A program made the translations under genes and the position numbers. This document shows positions 37,089 through 46,039 of a stretch of DNA of 64,000 nt, in pieces (position 1 is the first letter of the stretch; each line of letters begins with the position of its first letter). A model generated the notes under the pieces. The model ran no database searches, was not told the origin of the DNA, and saw only the letters and a program-made list of their open reading frames with translations. This DNA is from Proteobacteria bacterium UBA981 (lineage in GTDB: Bacteria > Pseudomonadota > Gammaproteobacteria > Ga0077536). The stretch lies in the NCBI GenBank assembly GCA_002292285.1, contig DBBP01000035.1, positions 1-64,000 on the forward strand, written 5' to 3'.

Positions 37089-38558
37089 ATGACCACGAGT
37101 GGAAGTAACCTGAACGACGTTCGCGTCATCATCATCGGCGCCGGCATGGCAGGGATTTTGACTGCCATCCGCTTACGCGAATTCGGCTATGACAACTTCG
37201 TCATCTACGAAAAATCGGATCGCGTTGGTGGTACCTGGCGCGAGAACACATATCCCGGTCTTGCCTGCGATGTGCCAGCACATTTATATACGTATTCTTT
37301 CGAGCCCAACCCGGATTGGTCGCGCACTTTCGCCGGTGGCGCCGAGATCTTCAAATATTTCGAGGGCGTGGCGAACAAGTACAAGGTCATGGACAGTATC
37401 CGTTTCAACGAGGGTGTGCCCCACTGCAAATTCGAGAACGGTCAATGGAAAATTCGCACCTCCACTGGTCGCGAGGACGAAGCCGACGTCGTCATCGCTG
37501 CCACCGGTGTGCTGCACCATCCGCGCACGGCCGATATCCCCGGCCTCGATTCGTTCGCCGGTGCCTGTTTCCATAGCGCGCGCTGGGACCACACTGTCGA
37601 ATTAACGGGCAAACGGGTGGGTGTGGTGGGGACCGGCTCGACTGCGATACAAATCACCACCGCTCTCGTCGACAAAGTCGCACACTTCGACCTCTTCCAA
37701 AGAACACCACAGTGGGTCATGCCGATAGACGACCGTGTGTACAGCGACGAAGAACGAGCCATGTATCGCAATGAGAGCACCGCCATAGAAGCGCTACGGA
37801 CGCAGATTGATGGTGAGTTTCAGCGCTTCGCCAACGCGGTTATTGACGCTGATTCGCCGGCGATGAAGGAAATCGAGGCAGCCTGCCTGGCTAATCTTGA
37901 GGATACGGTGGCCGATCGGGCACTGCGCGAGAAGCTGCGCCCGACTTACCGAGCGGGCTGCAAGCGCCTGATCTTCTCGTCTGATTTTTACGAACGTATC
38001 CAGCACCCGAACGCAGAGGTCGTCACTTCAGGAATCGAATGTATCGAGCCGCGGGGCATTCGTACCGAGGATGGCGAGCTACACGAACTCGATGTACTGG
38101 TCATGGCAACCGGATTCCACGCCGACAAATTCATCCGCCCGACGACGGTACTCGGCCGCAGCGGCAAGAACCTTGATGAGGCCTGGTCCGATCACCCGGT
38201 CGCCTATCTTTCGATCTCGGTGCCGGAATTCCCAAACTTCTTCCTGTTAAACGGACCAAACGGACCGGTCGGCAATTTTTCTCTGATCCAGATAGCCGAG
38301 TCGCAGGTGTCGTATGTGCTGCAATTGATCGGTCAGATTCGCGCCGGTGAATGCCGAGAGATCAGCGCCAGCGCGCGCGCCACCGAGGATTTCGAAAGTG
38401 CGCGCAGCGCCGCAGCAAAGAAATCGATCTGGGCGACCGGTTGTGACAGCTGGTATCTGGACAAGCACGGAGTGCCCGCAAGCTGGCCGTGGTCGCCATC
38501 GCATTTCTTTGAGGAGATGGCCTCGCCCAAACTCGAGGCTTACGATCGCCTCGGTTAA
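37089..38558 (+). CDS. Flavin-containing (Baeyer-Villiger-type) monooxygenase
   Basis: 489 residues. FAD site IIGAGMAGILTAIRLREFGY, then GGTWRENTYPGLACDVPAHL; NADPH site GVVGTGSTAIQITTALV; fingerprint FAGACFHSARWDH (FxGxxxHxxxWD). Shorter than the classical cyclohexanone enzyme but typical of the class I family. It consumes O2 and NADPH on a ketone-like substrate. GGCAGGAGACCGGCGGC precedes the ATG. Preceded by a perfect FNR-type box, which is odd for an O2-consuming enzyme. Followed at 188 bases by a TetR gene. Confidence 0.92.
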   Translation: MTTSGSNLNDVRVIIIGAGMAGILTAIRLREFGYDNFVIYEKSDRVGGTWRENTYPGLACDVPAHLYTYSFEPNPDWSRTFAGGAEIFKYFEGVANKYKVMDSIRFNEGVPHCKFENGQWKIRTSTGREDEADVVIAATGVLHHPRTADIPGLDSFAGACFHSARWDHTVELTGKRVGVVGTGSTAIQITTALVDKVAHFDLFQRTPQWVMPIDDRVYSDEERAMYRNESTAIEALRTQIDGEFQRFANAVIDADSPAMKEIEAACLANLEDTVADRALREKLRPTYRAGCKRLIFSSDFYERIQHPNAEVVTSGIECIEPRGIRTEDGELHELDVLVMATGFHADKFIRPTTVLGRSGKNLDEAWSDHPVAYLSISVPEFPNFFLLNGPNGPVGNFSLIQIAESQVSYVLQLIGQIRAGECREISASARATEDFESARSAAAKKSIWATGCDSWYLDKHGVPASWPWSPSHFFEEMASPKLEAYDRLG

Positions 38559-38646
38559 TCGGATTGCGGCACTTGCCGGTCAGGCGTGTCGACTCTGCCG
38601 AAAGCTCGACTGGCGTCGCATTAGTGGCGAGCCTCGAATGATTGTG

Positions 38647-38680
38647 AGATATTATTGACACGTGCGTAAGTTAATAATCT
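38647..38680. promoter_or_regulatory. Candidate promoter and operator upstream of the TetR gene
   Basis: An imperfect inverted repeat AGATATTATT (38647-38656) and AATAATCT (38673-38680) flanks a perfect -35 hexamer TTGACA (38655-38660). The -10 is not clear at normal spacing. The site would suit autoregulation by the TetR protein. Confidence 0.4.
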
Positions 38681-38746
38681 GACAACTCACCGAAGCGAAA
38701 AACCAGAGGGCTCCATGTCCCGACCGTTCCGCAGGAATTCCGCAGC

Positions 38747-39382
38747 ATGAGTGCGCTCGCCACTGCACCTGAGCTGCGTCCGGTCGGCCGTCCGCCCAAA
38801 CAATCGGACCAGCGCCAGCGCATTCTGCAAAGCGCGGCCAAAGCCATTGCCACCGTCGGTTACGAACAATGTTCGCTGGCCGATATTGCGGCCGAACTCG
38901 ACCTCACGCGCCCCGCGCTTTATCACTACTTTCCAACCAAGCAGGTCATATTCACCGAGATTGCGATGGGCGCCATGAGAGGCATCTCGGAACACGTGCA
39001 AAGCTGCGTGGACGAATCACAATCGAGCGCCAAGCAACTGCTCGCATTAATGGTCGCGCATACGGAGTACTTTGAAAGCCACTACTGGCTGATGAGCGCA
39101 ACCATTGCCGGATACGCAGGCATAACCCGCCGTGAGATCGAACGGTTGGACGAGTTCGAAGGGCATCGCAACTCGTACGAACGCTTTGTTCATCGCGTTT
39201 TGCGTGCGGGCATGAAAAGCGGCGAGTTTCGCCAAAGTGACGTCAAGGCAACGTCCCGCGCCATATTCCAGCTCCTGAACATGACGCGCTGGTTCCGGCC
39301 CGACGGCAAAAAGCCGGCAACAGATTTTGCGCGCGAGAATTTCGCTTTGCTAAGCGGCGGCCTGCTGGCCGATACCAAGTGA
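38747..39382 (+). CDS. TetR-family regulator
   Basis: 211 residues. N-terminal helix-turn-helix: RQRILQSAAKAIATVGYEQC, SLADIAAELDLTRPALYHYF, PTKQVIFTEIAMGA. The C-terminal part is a ligand-binding helical domain (HTEYFESHYWLMSATIAGYA, FQLLNMTRWFRPDGKKPATD) like TetR_C_33/KstR2-type regulators of fatty-acid and steroid catabolism. It sits 60 bases upstream of the molybdoenzyme operon and may control it or the monooxygenase. Effector unknown. Confidence 0.9.
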   Translation: MSALATAPELRPVGRPPKQSDQRQRILQSAAKAIATVGYEQCSLADIAAELDLTRPALYHYFPTKQVIFTEIAMGAMRGISEHVQSCVDESQSSAKQLLALMVAHTEYFESHYWLMSATIAGYAGITRREIERLDEFEGHRNSYERFVHRVLRAGMKSGEFRQSDVKATSRAIFQLLNMTRWFRPDGKKPATDFARENFALLSGGLLADTK

Positions 39383-39442
39383 CCCAATCAATAGATCAAT
39401 GCGCCCATCCAACGATGGTGAAATGCAACACAGGAAATCGCG

Positions 39443-42388
39443 ATGGCGGAACTTAAGCCAGACCCTGAAAGCTACCCACGCGCGGCGGACCCCGAGTCCC
39501 CGGTCAATCCCGGCAGACGCGATTTTTTGCGTCGCACGTCTGGCTCCAGCCTGGCGCTCTCGCTAGCGCAATTGGGCGGCGTGGTGTCGGGTAGTTTTGT
39601 CGGCAAAGTGCTGGCCGGGGAAACCCGCGTTGACTACCAAAAGCCCGCCGATCTGTATCGAGATATCTGGCAATGGGACAAAGTAACGTGGGGTACGCAC
39701 ACCAATGCGTGCGTACCGAACGGTTGTTCATTTCGTGTCTACGTCAAAAACGGCATCGTGTGGCGCGAAGAACAGTCGATGAAAAATCCGGCGAGCAACC
39801 CGGACTATCCTGACTACAACCCGCTCGGATGCCAGAAAGGCTGCTCCTTTCACGCCAATCTGTATAGCGAGGAGCGCGTCACCCACCCCATGAAGCGCGC
39901 CGGCCCGCGCGGCAGTGGCAAATGGCAACGCATCAGTTGGGACGATGCGTTGACTGAAATTGCGGAATCGGTCGTCGACGGCATCGAAGAGTTCGGCCCG
40001 GACAGCTTCATAACTGATGGTGCGCACTTCAACGCCGGCGGGGTTGGCTTTACCAGCCTGTATCGCTTCAATTCCATTCTCGGTGGCGTAACGCCTGACT
40101 GGAACGTGATGAACGGCGACATCTACCAGGGTCTGCACGACACGTTTGGCAAGATGCTGCTCGGCTATAGCGCGGACAACCTCCTCGACGCCGAACTCAT
40201 CATCATGGCCGGCACCAACTGGTCGTATACCAATACCCCGCTCTACCACTTCATAACCGAAGCGAAATATAACGGCAGCGAGTTTGTCAGCATCGCGCCG
40301 GATTACAGTCCGAGTTCGATTCACGCTGACTATCACGTACCCATCAAGCCCGGTGGCGATGCGGCTTTCTGGCTCGGCATGTGCCAAGTGATGATTGAAG
40401 AAGATTTGCTCGACCGGCAATTTATGCGCGAACAAACGGACCTCGCTTTATTGCGGCGCACCGACACCGGCAAGTTTCTGCGTGAACCGGATGTCACGGG
40501 CAGCGGGCGCGAAGACCAGTTCTATTTTTGGAACAGCGCAACTAGCGAAATCGCGGCGGCCTCGCGCAGTACTCTCGCCTTTGACGGAGAACAAGCGCTC
40601 GAAGGCCGCTTCGCAGTCATCCTCGCCGACGGCAATGAAATCACTGTCGAACCGGTGTTTGAAGGTGTGAAGCGGTCGCTTGCCGCCGACTACACGGCAG
40701 AAAAGGCAGCGGCCAAATGCGGCTTGCACGCGAGCCTGATTGAGACCATTGCACGCAAAATGGGTACCAAGCGCACCCTCACTCAAGTCGGCTGGGGCGG
40801 TTGCAAGGTCTACCACAGTGACTTGAGCGAACGCGCCATGCTGCTGGCCAGCGCGTTTTCAGGAAACTGGGGGAAACCGGGTACTGGGCAGACGACCTAC
40901 GCCATGCCGGCCGATCACATGGAAGTGCTGATGGTGATGGAAAAACCGATGCACGAAGGCGGCCTCGGCATGCTGGCGAAAACACACGAAGCGGTCGTCA
41001 AGCAAATGGAAGCGAGTGATCCGGTCGTCACACCAGAAAACATCGGCATCGAGATGACCAAGCTGCTGACTTCCCGCATGGGGTGGGTGCCGCCGGCGAT
41101 GTTCCTGCACAACCATTGCGGCTACGACGAGTTATATAACAAGAAAGAGTGGCAGGACCCGGCGCTCGATCGGACGTTCTCCGAATACCTCGCTGAGGCA
41201 ACCGAGAAGGGTTGGTGGAAGCCGGAGCATCTGCGCCCCGGGCCCGGCAAGGAACCGCGAGTGATGGTGATGTGTGGCGGCAATCCGCTGCGCAAGATCA
41301 GAAGCGCAGCCATCATGTACCCCAAACATCTGTTCCCGAAACTGAAAATGATGTTCGCCATCGAGCCGCGTATGTCGTTCACCGCGATGCATTGCGACAT
41401 CGTATTGCCGGCAGCGTGGTACTACGAAAAAGCAGACATTTCCTACACCGTGAGTAGCAATCCGCGCTTCGCCTTCATTGAGGAAGCGGTCAAAGCGCAG
41501 GGTGAGTCGCGCAAGGAGTGGGATATTTTTGCCGCGCTAATGAAAAAGATTGGCGAAGTTGCGACGCGGCGCGGGCTCGAAAGCTACACGACGTTTTTCG
41601 GCGAGGAACAACGTTACGACGAACTTTGGGATCGCTTCACCATGCGTGGACACCTCGCCACCCACGACGATGCACTGGAAGAGATGATTGGTATTGGCGC
41701 AGCGCTCGGCGTATTTCCCGAAAAGGCCAGTATCGAATCGATGAAAGAAGTCGGCATGGTGCCGTTAACCAGTTTCGGCCAGGGCCTGTACAAGGATTTA
41801 GTCGCCAACGAATACGATCCTAAGAAACCATTTTTCAGCCTGCGCTGGCATGTCGATAACAAAGTGGTCTATCCCACCCACACGCGTCGCGCGCAGTTTT
41901 TGATCGACCACGACTGGTTCATCGAAGCGGGCGAGGAACTACCGGTCTACAAGGACGCACCGAAGATTGGGGGCGATCATCCGTTCACGATTACCGGCGG
42001 TCATCCGCGCCACAGTATTCACGCCACGCACCTGACCTCGCCGAAATTGATGCGTTTGCATCGTGGTCAGCCGGTCATGCACGTAAACGACAAAGTCGCT
42101 GCTAATCTCGGTATTGCCGACGGGGAAACGGTCGAAGTCTTCAATGATTTTTCCGACTTTCGCATCATGGTTCGTACCTCGCCGACCGTGCAGCCCGCGC
42201 AGGTCATCGTCTACATGTGGGAAGGCCATCAGTTCGAAGGCTGGAAAGTGTTTAACCGCGCTCTGATTGGCCAACCCAAGCCCCTGCATCTCGCTGGCGG
42301 CTACGAGCAATTACGTTACTACGCCATTAACGGCAGCCCGTCGCCCGCCAAAGACCGCAGTGTGCGGGTCGATATCCGAAAAATTTAG
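39443..42388 (+). CDS. Molybdenum catalytic subunit, type II DMSO-reductase family
   Basis: 981 residues with a Tat signal (GRRDFLRRTSGSSLALSLAQ). FS0 cluster ligands: H of THTNACVPNGC (H-x3-C-x4-C) and, 34 residues on, C of PLGCQKGC. Molybdopterin-binding segments: NGDIYQGLHDTFGK (the candidate Mo Asp lies here), IIMAGTNWSYTNTPLYHFIT and, near the C-terminus, TITGGHPRHSIHATHLTSPK. This is the family of ethylbenzene, dimethylsulfide and steroid C25 dehydrogenases and selenate, chlorate and nitrate reductases; the Fe-S and heme partners follow. Periplasmic, using bis-MGD. Substrate unknown. First gene of a four-gene operon. Confidence 0.92.
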   Translation: MAELKPDPESYPRAADPESPVNPGRRDFLRRTSGSSLALSLAQLGGVVSGSFVGKVLAGETRVDYQKPADLYRDIWQWDKVTWGTHTNACVPNGCSFRVYVKNGIVWREEQSMKNPASNPDYPDYNPLGCQKGCSFHANLYSEERVTHPMKRAGPRGSGKWQRISWDDALTEIAESVVDGIEEFGPDSFITDGAHFNAGGVGFTSLYRFNSILGGVTPDWNVMNGDIYQGLHDTFGKMLLGYSADNLLDAELIIMAGTNWSYTNTPLYHFITEAKYNGSEFVSIAPDYSPSSIHADYHVPIKPGGDAAFWLGMCQVMIEEDLLDRQFMREQTDLALLRRTDTGKFLREPDVTGSGREDQFYFWNSATSEIAAASRSTLAFDGEQALEGRFAVILADGNEITVEPVFEGVKRSLAADYTAEKAAAKCGLHASLIETIARKMGTKRTLTQVGWGGCKVYHSDLSERAMLLASAFSGNWGKPGTGQTTYAMPADHMEVLMVMEKPMHEGGLGMLAKTHEAVVKQMEASDPVVTPENIGIEMTKLLTSRMGWVPPAMFLHNHCGYDELYNKKEWQDPALDRTFSEYLAEATEKGWWKPEHLRPGPGKEPRVMVMCGGNPLRKIRSAAIMYPKHLFPKLKMMFAIEPRMSFTAMHCDIVLPAAWYYEKADISYTVSSNPRFAFIEEAVKAQGESRKEWDIFAALMKKIGEVATRRGLESYTTFFGEEQRYDELWDRFTMRGHLATHDDALEEMIGIGAALGVFPEKASIESMKEVGMVPLTSFGQGLYKDLVANEYDPKKPFFSLRWHVDNKVVYPTHTRRAQFLIDHDWFIEAGEELPVYKDAPKIGGDHPFTITGGHPRHSIHATHLTSPKLMRLHRGQPVMHVNDKVAANLGIADGETVEVFNDFSDFRIMVRTSPTVQPAQVIVYMWEGHQFEGWKVFNRALIGQPKPLHLAGGYEQLRYYAINGSPSPAKDRSVRVDIRKI

Positions 42389-42403
42389 GAACCGATAACT
42401 ATC

Positions 42404-43498
42404 ATGGCCAAAGCACCTCCAGGCGCGCCGAAAGAAGAACTCAAGCGGCACAACCGCCATATCGCGAACATCATCGATCTGAACAAATGCATGGGCTGCC
42501 AAACGTGTTCGGCGGCCTGCAAAAGTTTGTGGACCTCGCGCGAAGGCACCGAGCATATGCGCTTCATGAATGTCAGCACCTATCCGGGTGCCGGCTATCC
42601 ACGCGATTACGAAAAAATGGGCGGCGGCTTTGACGAACATGGCGAGCCGAGCCCCGGCGCCCTGCCCAATATGGTTGATGTGGGCGACGCACTCACGTTC
42701 AACCATGCCGAGGTACTTTATGGCGGCACCGGCGACAGCGTCCATCTACAGCCGAAAGCATCATTAACCGGTGAAGATCCGGAATGGGGTTACAACTGGG
42801 ACGAGGACGAAGGCGCTGGTGAATGGCCGAATGGTTATTACTTCTATCTACCGCGCAAGTGCTACCACTGTACCGATGCCCCGTGTCTCGATGCCTGCAC
42901 GCATAACGCCATCTACAAACGCGAAGAAGATGGCATCGTGGTGCTCGATCAGGATCTTTGTCATGGCGATCGTCTGTGTGTCGAGGCTTGCCCATACAAG
43001 GCGATTTACTACAACCCGGTAACTGAGAAAGGCGAAAAGTGCATGATGTGCTACCCGCGCGTCGAGCAAGGAATCGCGCCCGCGTGCGATCGTCAATGCC
43101 CGGGACGTACACGCTTGTTTGGCTATATCGACGATGAAGACAGCGACTTGTACAAAATGATTAACGTACACAAAGTCGCCCTGCCCCTGCATCCGGAGTT
43201 CGGTACGGAACCCAACGTGTATTACATCCCGCCATTCGAGTCGACTAAAGCATTTGCTCCGGACGGTTCGATTACTGATGTCGGGCGCATTGAGATGAAT
43301 GTGCTTGAAGAATTGTTCGGGCCGAACGTGGAAGCTGTCGTGCGTAAATTGCGCGAGGAACGCGCGAAGAAGCAACGCGGCGAGGAGTCAGAGATTATGG
43401 ATTTGCTGATCGGACGCAATTTCTGGGACCGCTTCAAGGGCTTCGAGAACGACCCCGCAGAACAGGTGATTCATTTCCGCGTGCCTGGCAAAGCCTAG
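42404..43498 (+). CDS. Iron-sulfur beta subunit of the molybdoenzyme
   Basis: 364 residues, NarH/DdhB/EbdB type with four cluster motifs: NKCMGCQTCSAACKSLWTS, KCYHCTDAPCLDACTHNA, LCHGDRLCVEACPYKA and EKCMMCYPR with the CDRQCPGR pair. In the third motif the position that is Trp or Tyr in family members with a [3Fe-4S] cluster, and Cys in [4Fe-4S] ferredoxins, is Asp. It passes electrons between the Mo subunit and the heme subunit; exported with the Tat-tagged partner. It starts 15 bases after the alpha stop. Confidence 0.92.
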   Translation: MAKAPPGAPKEELKRHNRHIANIIDLNKCMGCQTCSAACKSLWTSREGTEHMRFMNVSTYPGAGYPRDYEKMGGGFDEHGEPSPGALPNMVDVGDALTFNHAEVLYGGTGDSVHLQPKASLTGEDPEWGYNWDEDEGAGEWPNGYYFYLPRKCYHCTDAPCLDACTHNAIYKREEDGIVVLDQDLCHGDRLCVEACPYKAIYYNPVTEKGEKCMMCYPRVEQGIAPACDRQCPGRTRLFGYIDDEDSDLYKMINVHKVALPLHPEFGTEPNVYYIPPFESTKAFAPDGSITDVGRIEMNVLEELFGPNVEAVVRKLREERAKKQRGEESEIMDLLIGRNFWDRFKGFENDPAEQVIHFRVPGKA

Positions 43499-43583
43499 TC
43501 GCGCCACTCATGTCATCGCCAATGCATAACAGCGCGATGAGAGTGCGCCAGCAGTTGCGCCGCGCGCCTTTGAAGAGACAGTT

Positions 43584-44237
43584 ATGGAAATAAAACGCGT
43601 CAGCGCTAATGTCGACACGCTGCTCAATCCGCAGGATGCCGTGTGGCTCAATCGCGATAGCGAGAATGTGCCCCTGATCCCAACCCCTTTGAACGGCAAC
43701 CCGATGATCAAAAAGATTTCGCCGTTTATTGAGAAGAGCACCGATCATGGCGTGGTCACTGAGCTAAGCATAACGGGCGCGCACAACGGCGACTTTCTTG
43801 CGATCCGACTGAGTTGGGCCAGTGAGAAACACGCAGAAATTATTGATCTGGATGAGTTCGTCGATGGCGCGGCCGTGATGTTTCCGCTCACTGCGAAAGC
43901 CAGCGCGTTTACGATGGGATCGGAGTCCGACCCGGTCAACGCCTGGTACTGGAAAGCCAATCTTAAAGACGAGGCGTTTGACGTCGTCGCGCGCGGCTAC
44001 GGCACTTCTGCACGAGCGAAAAGTGCGCACGATCCGATCGCGTGCCGAGCTGTGCACGAAGGCGGCCGCTGGCATCTGGTGATGGGCCGTGAGATGGGGC
44101 CTATTCAAGGCCGCGCTGGATTCGCCGCCGGGTATCCCACCCGCGTCGCATTCGCCGTCTGGGATGGGGGTAACCGCGAACGCTCCGGACGCAAATCTTT
44201 TTCTGGCGAATTTGTGAGTCTGCCGCTCGAGCCATGA
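43584..44237 (+). CDS. Heme b gamma subunit, ethylbenzene-dehydrogenase type
   Basis: 217 residues in the order expected (A-B-C-D, as in ebd operons). The fold region ISPFIEKSTDHGVVTELSIT, then FLAIRLSWASEKH and FVDGAAVMFPL resembles the EB_dh family (heme-binding beta-sandwich). Axial-ligand candidates: Met in AFTMGSESDPVNAW, and Lys in SGRKSFSGEF. No signal peptide is visible, so export would depend on the Tat-tagged alpha subunit. Overlaps the next gene by 4 bases. Confidence 0.82.
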   Translation: MEIKRVSANVDTLLNPQDAVWLNRDSENVPLIPTPLNGNPMIKKISPFIEKSTDHGVVTELSITGAHNGDFLAIRLSWASEKHAEIIDLDEFVDGAAVMFPLTAKASAFTMGSESDPVNAWYWKANLKDEAFDVVARGYGTSARAKSAHDPIACRAVHEGGRWHLVMGREMGPIQGRAGFAAGYPTRVAFAVWDGGNRERSGRKSFSGEFVSLPLEP

Positions 44238-44905
44238 GCTCAGCGATCGACCCACCCCTGGTTATCGACACGCCGACAGATCTCGACGCGGCGGCCCGGT
44301 CACGGGTATACGCCCTGCTCGCCGAGGCTTTTGCCTACCCACAAGGCGAAGCGATTCTGCGCTTGCTCGACGGCGATTGGGAAGCCGATATGCTCGCTGC
44401 CATCGGCGCGGCCCCGCTTGCGGTCAAACCGCTCATCGAGCTCAGCGTGCCTAATCAACCGAGCGCGATCGCCGAACTGCAGATTATTTATACGCAACTA
44501 TTCGACGTCGCCGGTGGTACCCCTAGAGTCTCGTTGCTGGAACGCCGCTACGGCGACACGCCCGAGCAGGAACTATGGAATGAGCTGCTCGGTTTTTACG
44601 GCCATTTCGGTCTCGACTTTTCGCAAGGTTACGCCCATGAGCAACCTGACCATTTGCTGACCGAATTGGGTTTCATGCACTACCTGAGTTTTCTTGAAGC
44701 TGGCGCGCGCACCGAACAAGACAGTTTCCGGCGCGGCCAGCGTGATTTTCTAAAGCTGCACCTGGCCAGCTGGAGTCGCCAGTGTGCCGAGAAGTTAGTC
44801 GCTACCGAGCAAGCGCAGCCCTACGCGACGCTGGCAACATTGTTGCAGGACCTGATAACCGCCGATCTGGAGTACCTGGACCAACGATTGGGTACGGACG
44901 AATAG
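44234..44905 (+). CDS. TorD-family chaperone of the molybdoenzyme
   Basis: 223 residues, helical. RSRVYALLAEAFAYPQGEAI opens the TorD/NarJ-like domain and EQPDHLLTELGFMHYLSFLE carries the conserved E-P-DH motif. Such chaperones hold the Tat-tagged alpha subunit until the Mo cofactor is inserted. Its ATG overlaps the gamma stop (ATGA). Fourth and last gene of the operon; a large hairpin follows at 44937-44993. Confidence 0.9.
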   Translation: MSSAIDPPLVIDTPTDLDAAARSRVYALLAEAFAYPQGEAILRLLDGDWEADMLAAIGAAPLAVKPLIELSVPNQPSAIAELQIIYTQLFDVAGGTPRVSLLERRYGDTPEQELWNELLGFYGHFGLDFSQGYAHEQPDHLLTELGFMHYLSFLEAGARTEQDSFRRGQRDFLKLHLASWSRQCAEKLVATEQAQPYATLATLLQDLITADLEYLDQRLGTDE

Positions 44906-44936
44906 CGCGGCTAGGCATAGCACCAGGTTCAATCGT

Positions 44937-44993
44937 AATTTGGGGACAGTTACTGTATTTACGTCATCGAAATACAGTAACTGTCCCCAAATT
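44937..44993. repeat. Perfect 24-bp inverted repeat, REP-like, possible bidirectional terminator
   Basis: Arms 44937-44960 and 44970-44993 are exact reverse complements (core GGGGACAGTTACTGTATTT and mirror) with a 9-base loop ACGTCATCG. The GGGGACAG core is typical of REP-type elements moved by Y1-family RAYT transposases. It lies between convergent genes, so it may also stop transcription from both sides. Confidence 0.85.
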
Positions 44994-45015
44994 AGCGTCC
45001 CTGAATTAGTGCGGG

Positions 45016-45870
45016 CTAGTTAGTTGGGGCTATGACGGCTTTACTCAGCTTGCCATAACAATAGGCAACGGCCAGGGACCACAAGCCAAAGACGAATACG
45101 ATGGTGACGGCCTGGGTCCCGGGCAGGTTGGTATTGACGATAAGTAAGGCCAGTGCCGCATTGCGAATAGCCGTGGAGACAGCCAGCGAACGACGTATTT
45201 CATCCGCCTTGCCGCGCATAACCCAATCCCCGATCAGTAGACAGCCCACAATGCCGACTAGAGAGACTGCGTGAGGCAGCACACCGAGGCCGACAATCTG
45301 CTCGGCTTGGCCGCTTGCGATCAAGGTCAACGTGAACAACACGCCGATCCTGCCGAGCTTGGGCACGACGCGCAGCAGTTTCTCAGCCCATGCCGGCCGC
45401 GCACCGTTGATTGCCATGCCGACGCCGAGCGGAATCAGCTGCACGACCAGCAGGGTTTGAAGAATCCTGACGACATCGATGTGCAGGCCAGCCTCGCTCG
45501 CAGGCAACGCGAGCGCAAGAATAAGCGGCGTCAGAAACAGGCCGAGAACAGCGGCAATCACCATCAGTCCTACGGCGTACGCAACGTCACCTTTGGCCAT
45601 ACCAACGAAAGGCGGCGCCAACGGCGCGATTGGGACGGCCGCCAGCACCAGCAAACCAATCACAACATCCGGCCCCGACGACACTCCTTTGAGCGCGAAG
45701 GTGAACAGTACTGGCACGAGGACGAAATTCGCCAGCAGCCCTCGTAGTACCAATCGATATTGCCGAGCGACAGCGACCACGTTGAGGAACGGGGTATTCA
45801 GGCCCACCCCGAACAGGAGCAACATGACCGAAATCGAAAGTGCGCCGTTAACGAAACTGGTCATCGTCAA
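45016..45870 (-). CDS. Bile-acid:sodium symporter (BASS) family transporter
   Basis: 284 residues, nine or ten membrane segments. The start FVNGALSISVMLLLFGVGLN and segment LVLAAVPIAPLAPPFVGMAK (a crossover region), with IGDWVMRGKADEIRRSLAVS near the end, are typical of BASS-like proteins. They move organic anions with sodium across the inner membrane. The usual sodium-site residues were not individually checked. Stands alone, convergent with the molybdoenzyme operon. Confidence 0.88.
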   Translation of the reverse strand: MTMTSFVNGALSISVMLLLFGVGLNTPFLNVVAVARQYRLVLRGLLANFVLVPVLFTFALKGVSSGPDVVIGLLVLAAVPIAPLAPPFVGMAKGDVAYAVGLMVIAAVLGLFLTPLILALALPASEAGLHIDVVRILQTLLVVQLIPLGVGMAINGARPAWAEKLLRVVPKLGRIGVLFTLTLIASGQAEQIVGLGVLPHAVSLVGIVGCLLIGDWVMRGKADEIRRSLAVSTAIRNAALALLIVNTNLPGTQAVTIVFVFGLWSLAVAYCYGKLSKAVIAPTN

Positions 45871-46039
45871 GGCGCAGTGGTGTGTATTTGGACAAGAGAT
45901 TGCATCGCTGTCTCGTCAAAGAAATATTACGAACCGGGAAGATCCCAGGAGGCGTATTCGAGCAGCGCACATGGCCAGACCAGGCGTGCGGCATCGTGCG
46001 CAATCGGCGGATAGGATCTTTTACATCAGGTGACGCACG

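Noticed and set aside
39728..40435. Minus-strand open frame of 235 codons
   Set aside because: Antisense to the molybdoenzyme alpha subunit and shows no family motif.
40448..40816. Minus-strand open frame inside the alpha subunit
   Set aside because: Shadow of a real gene.
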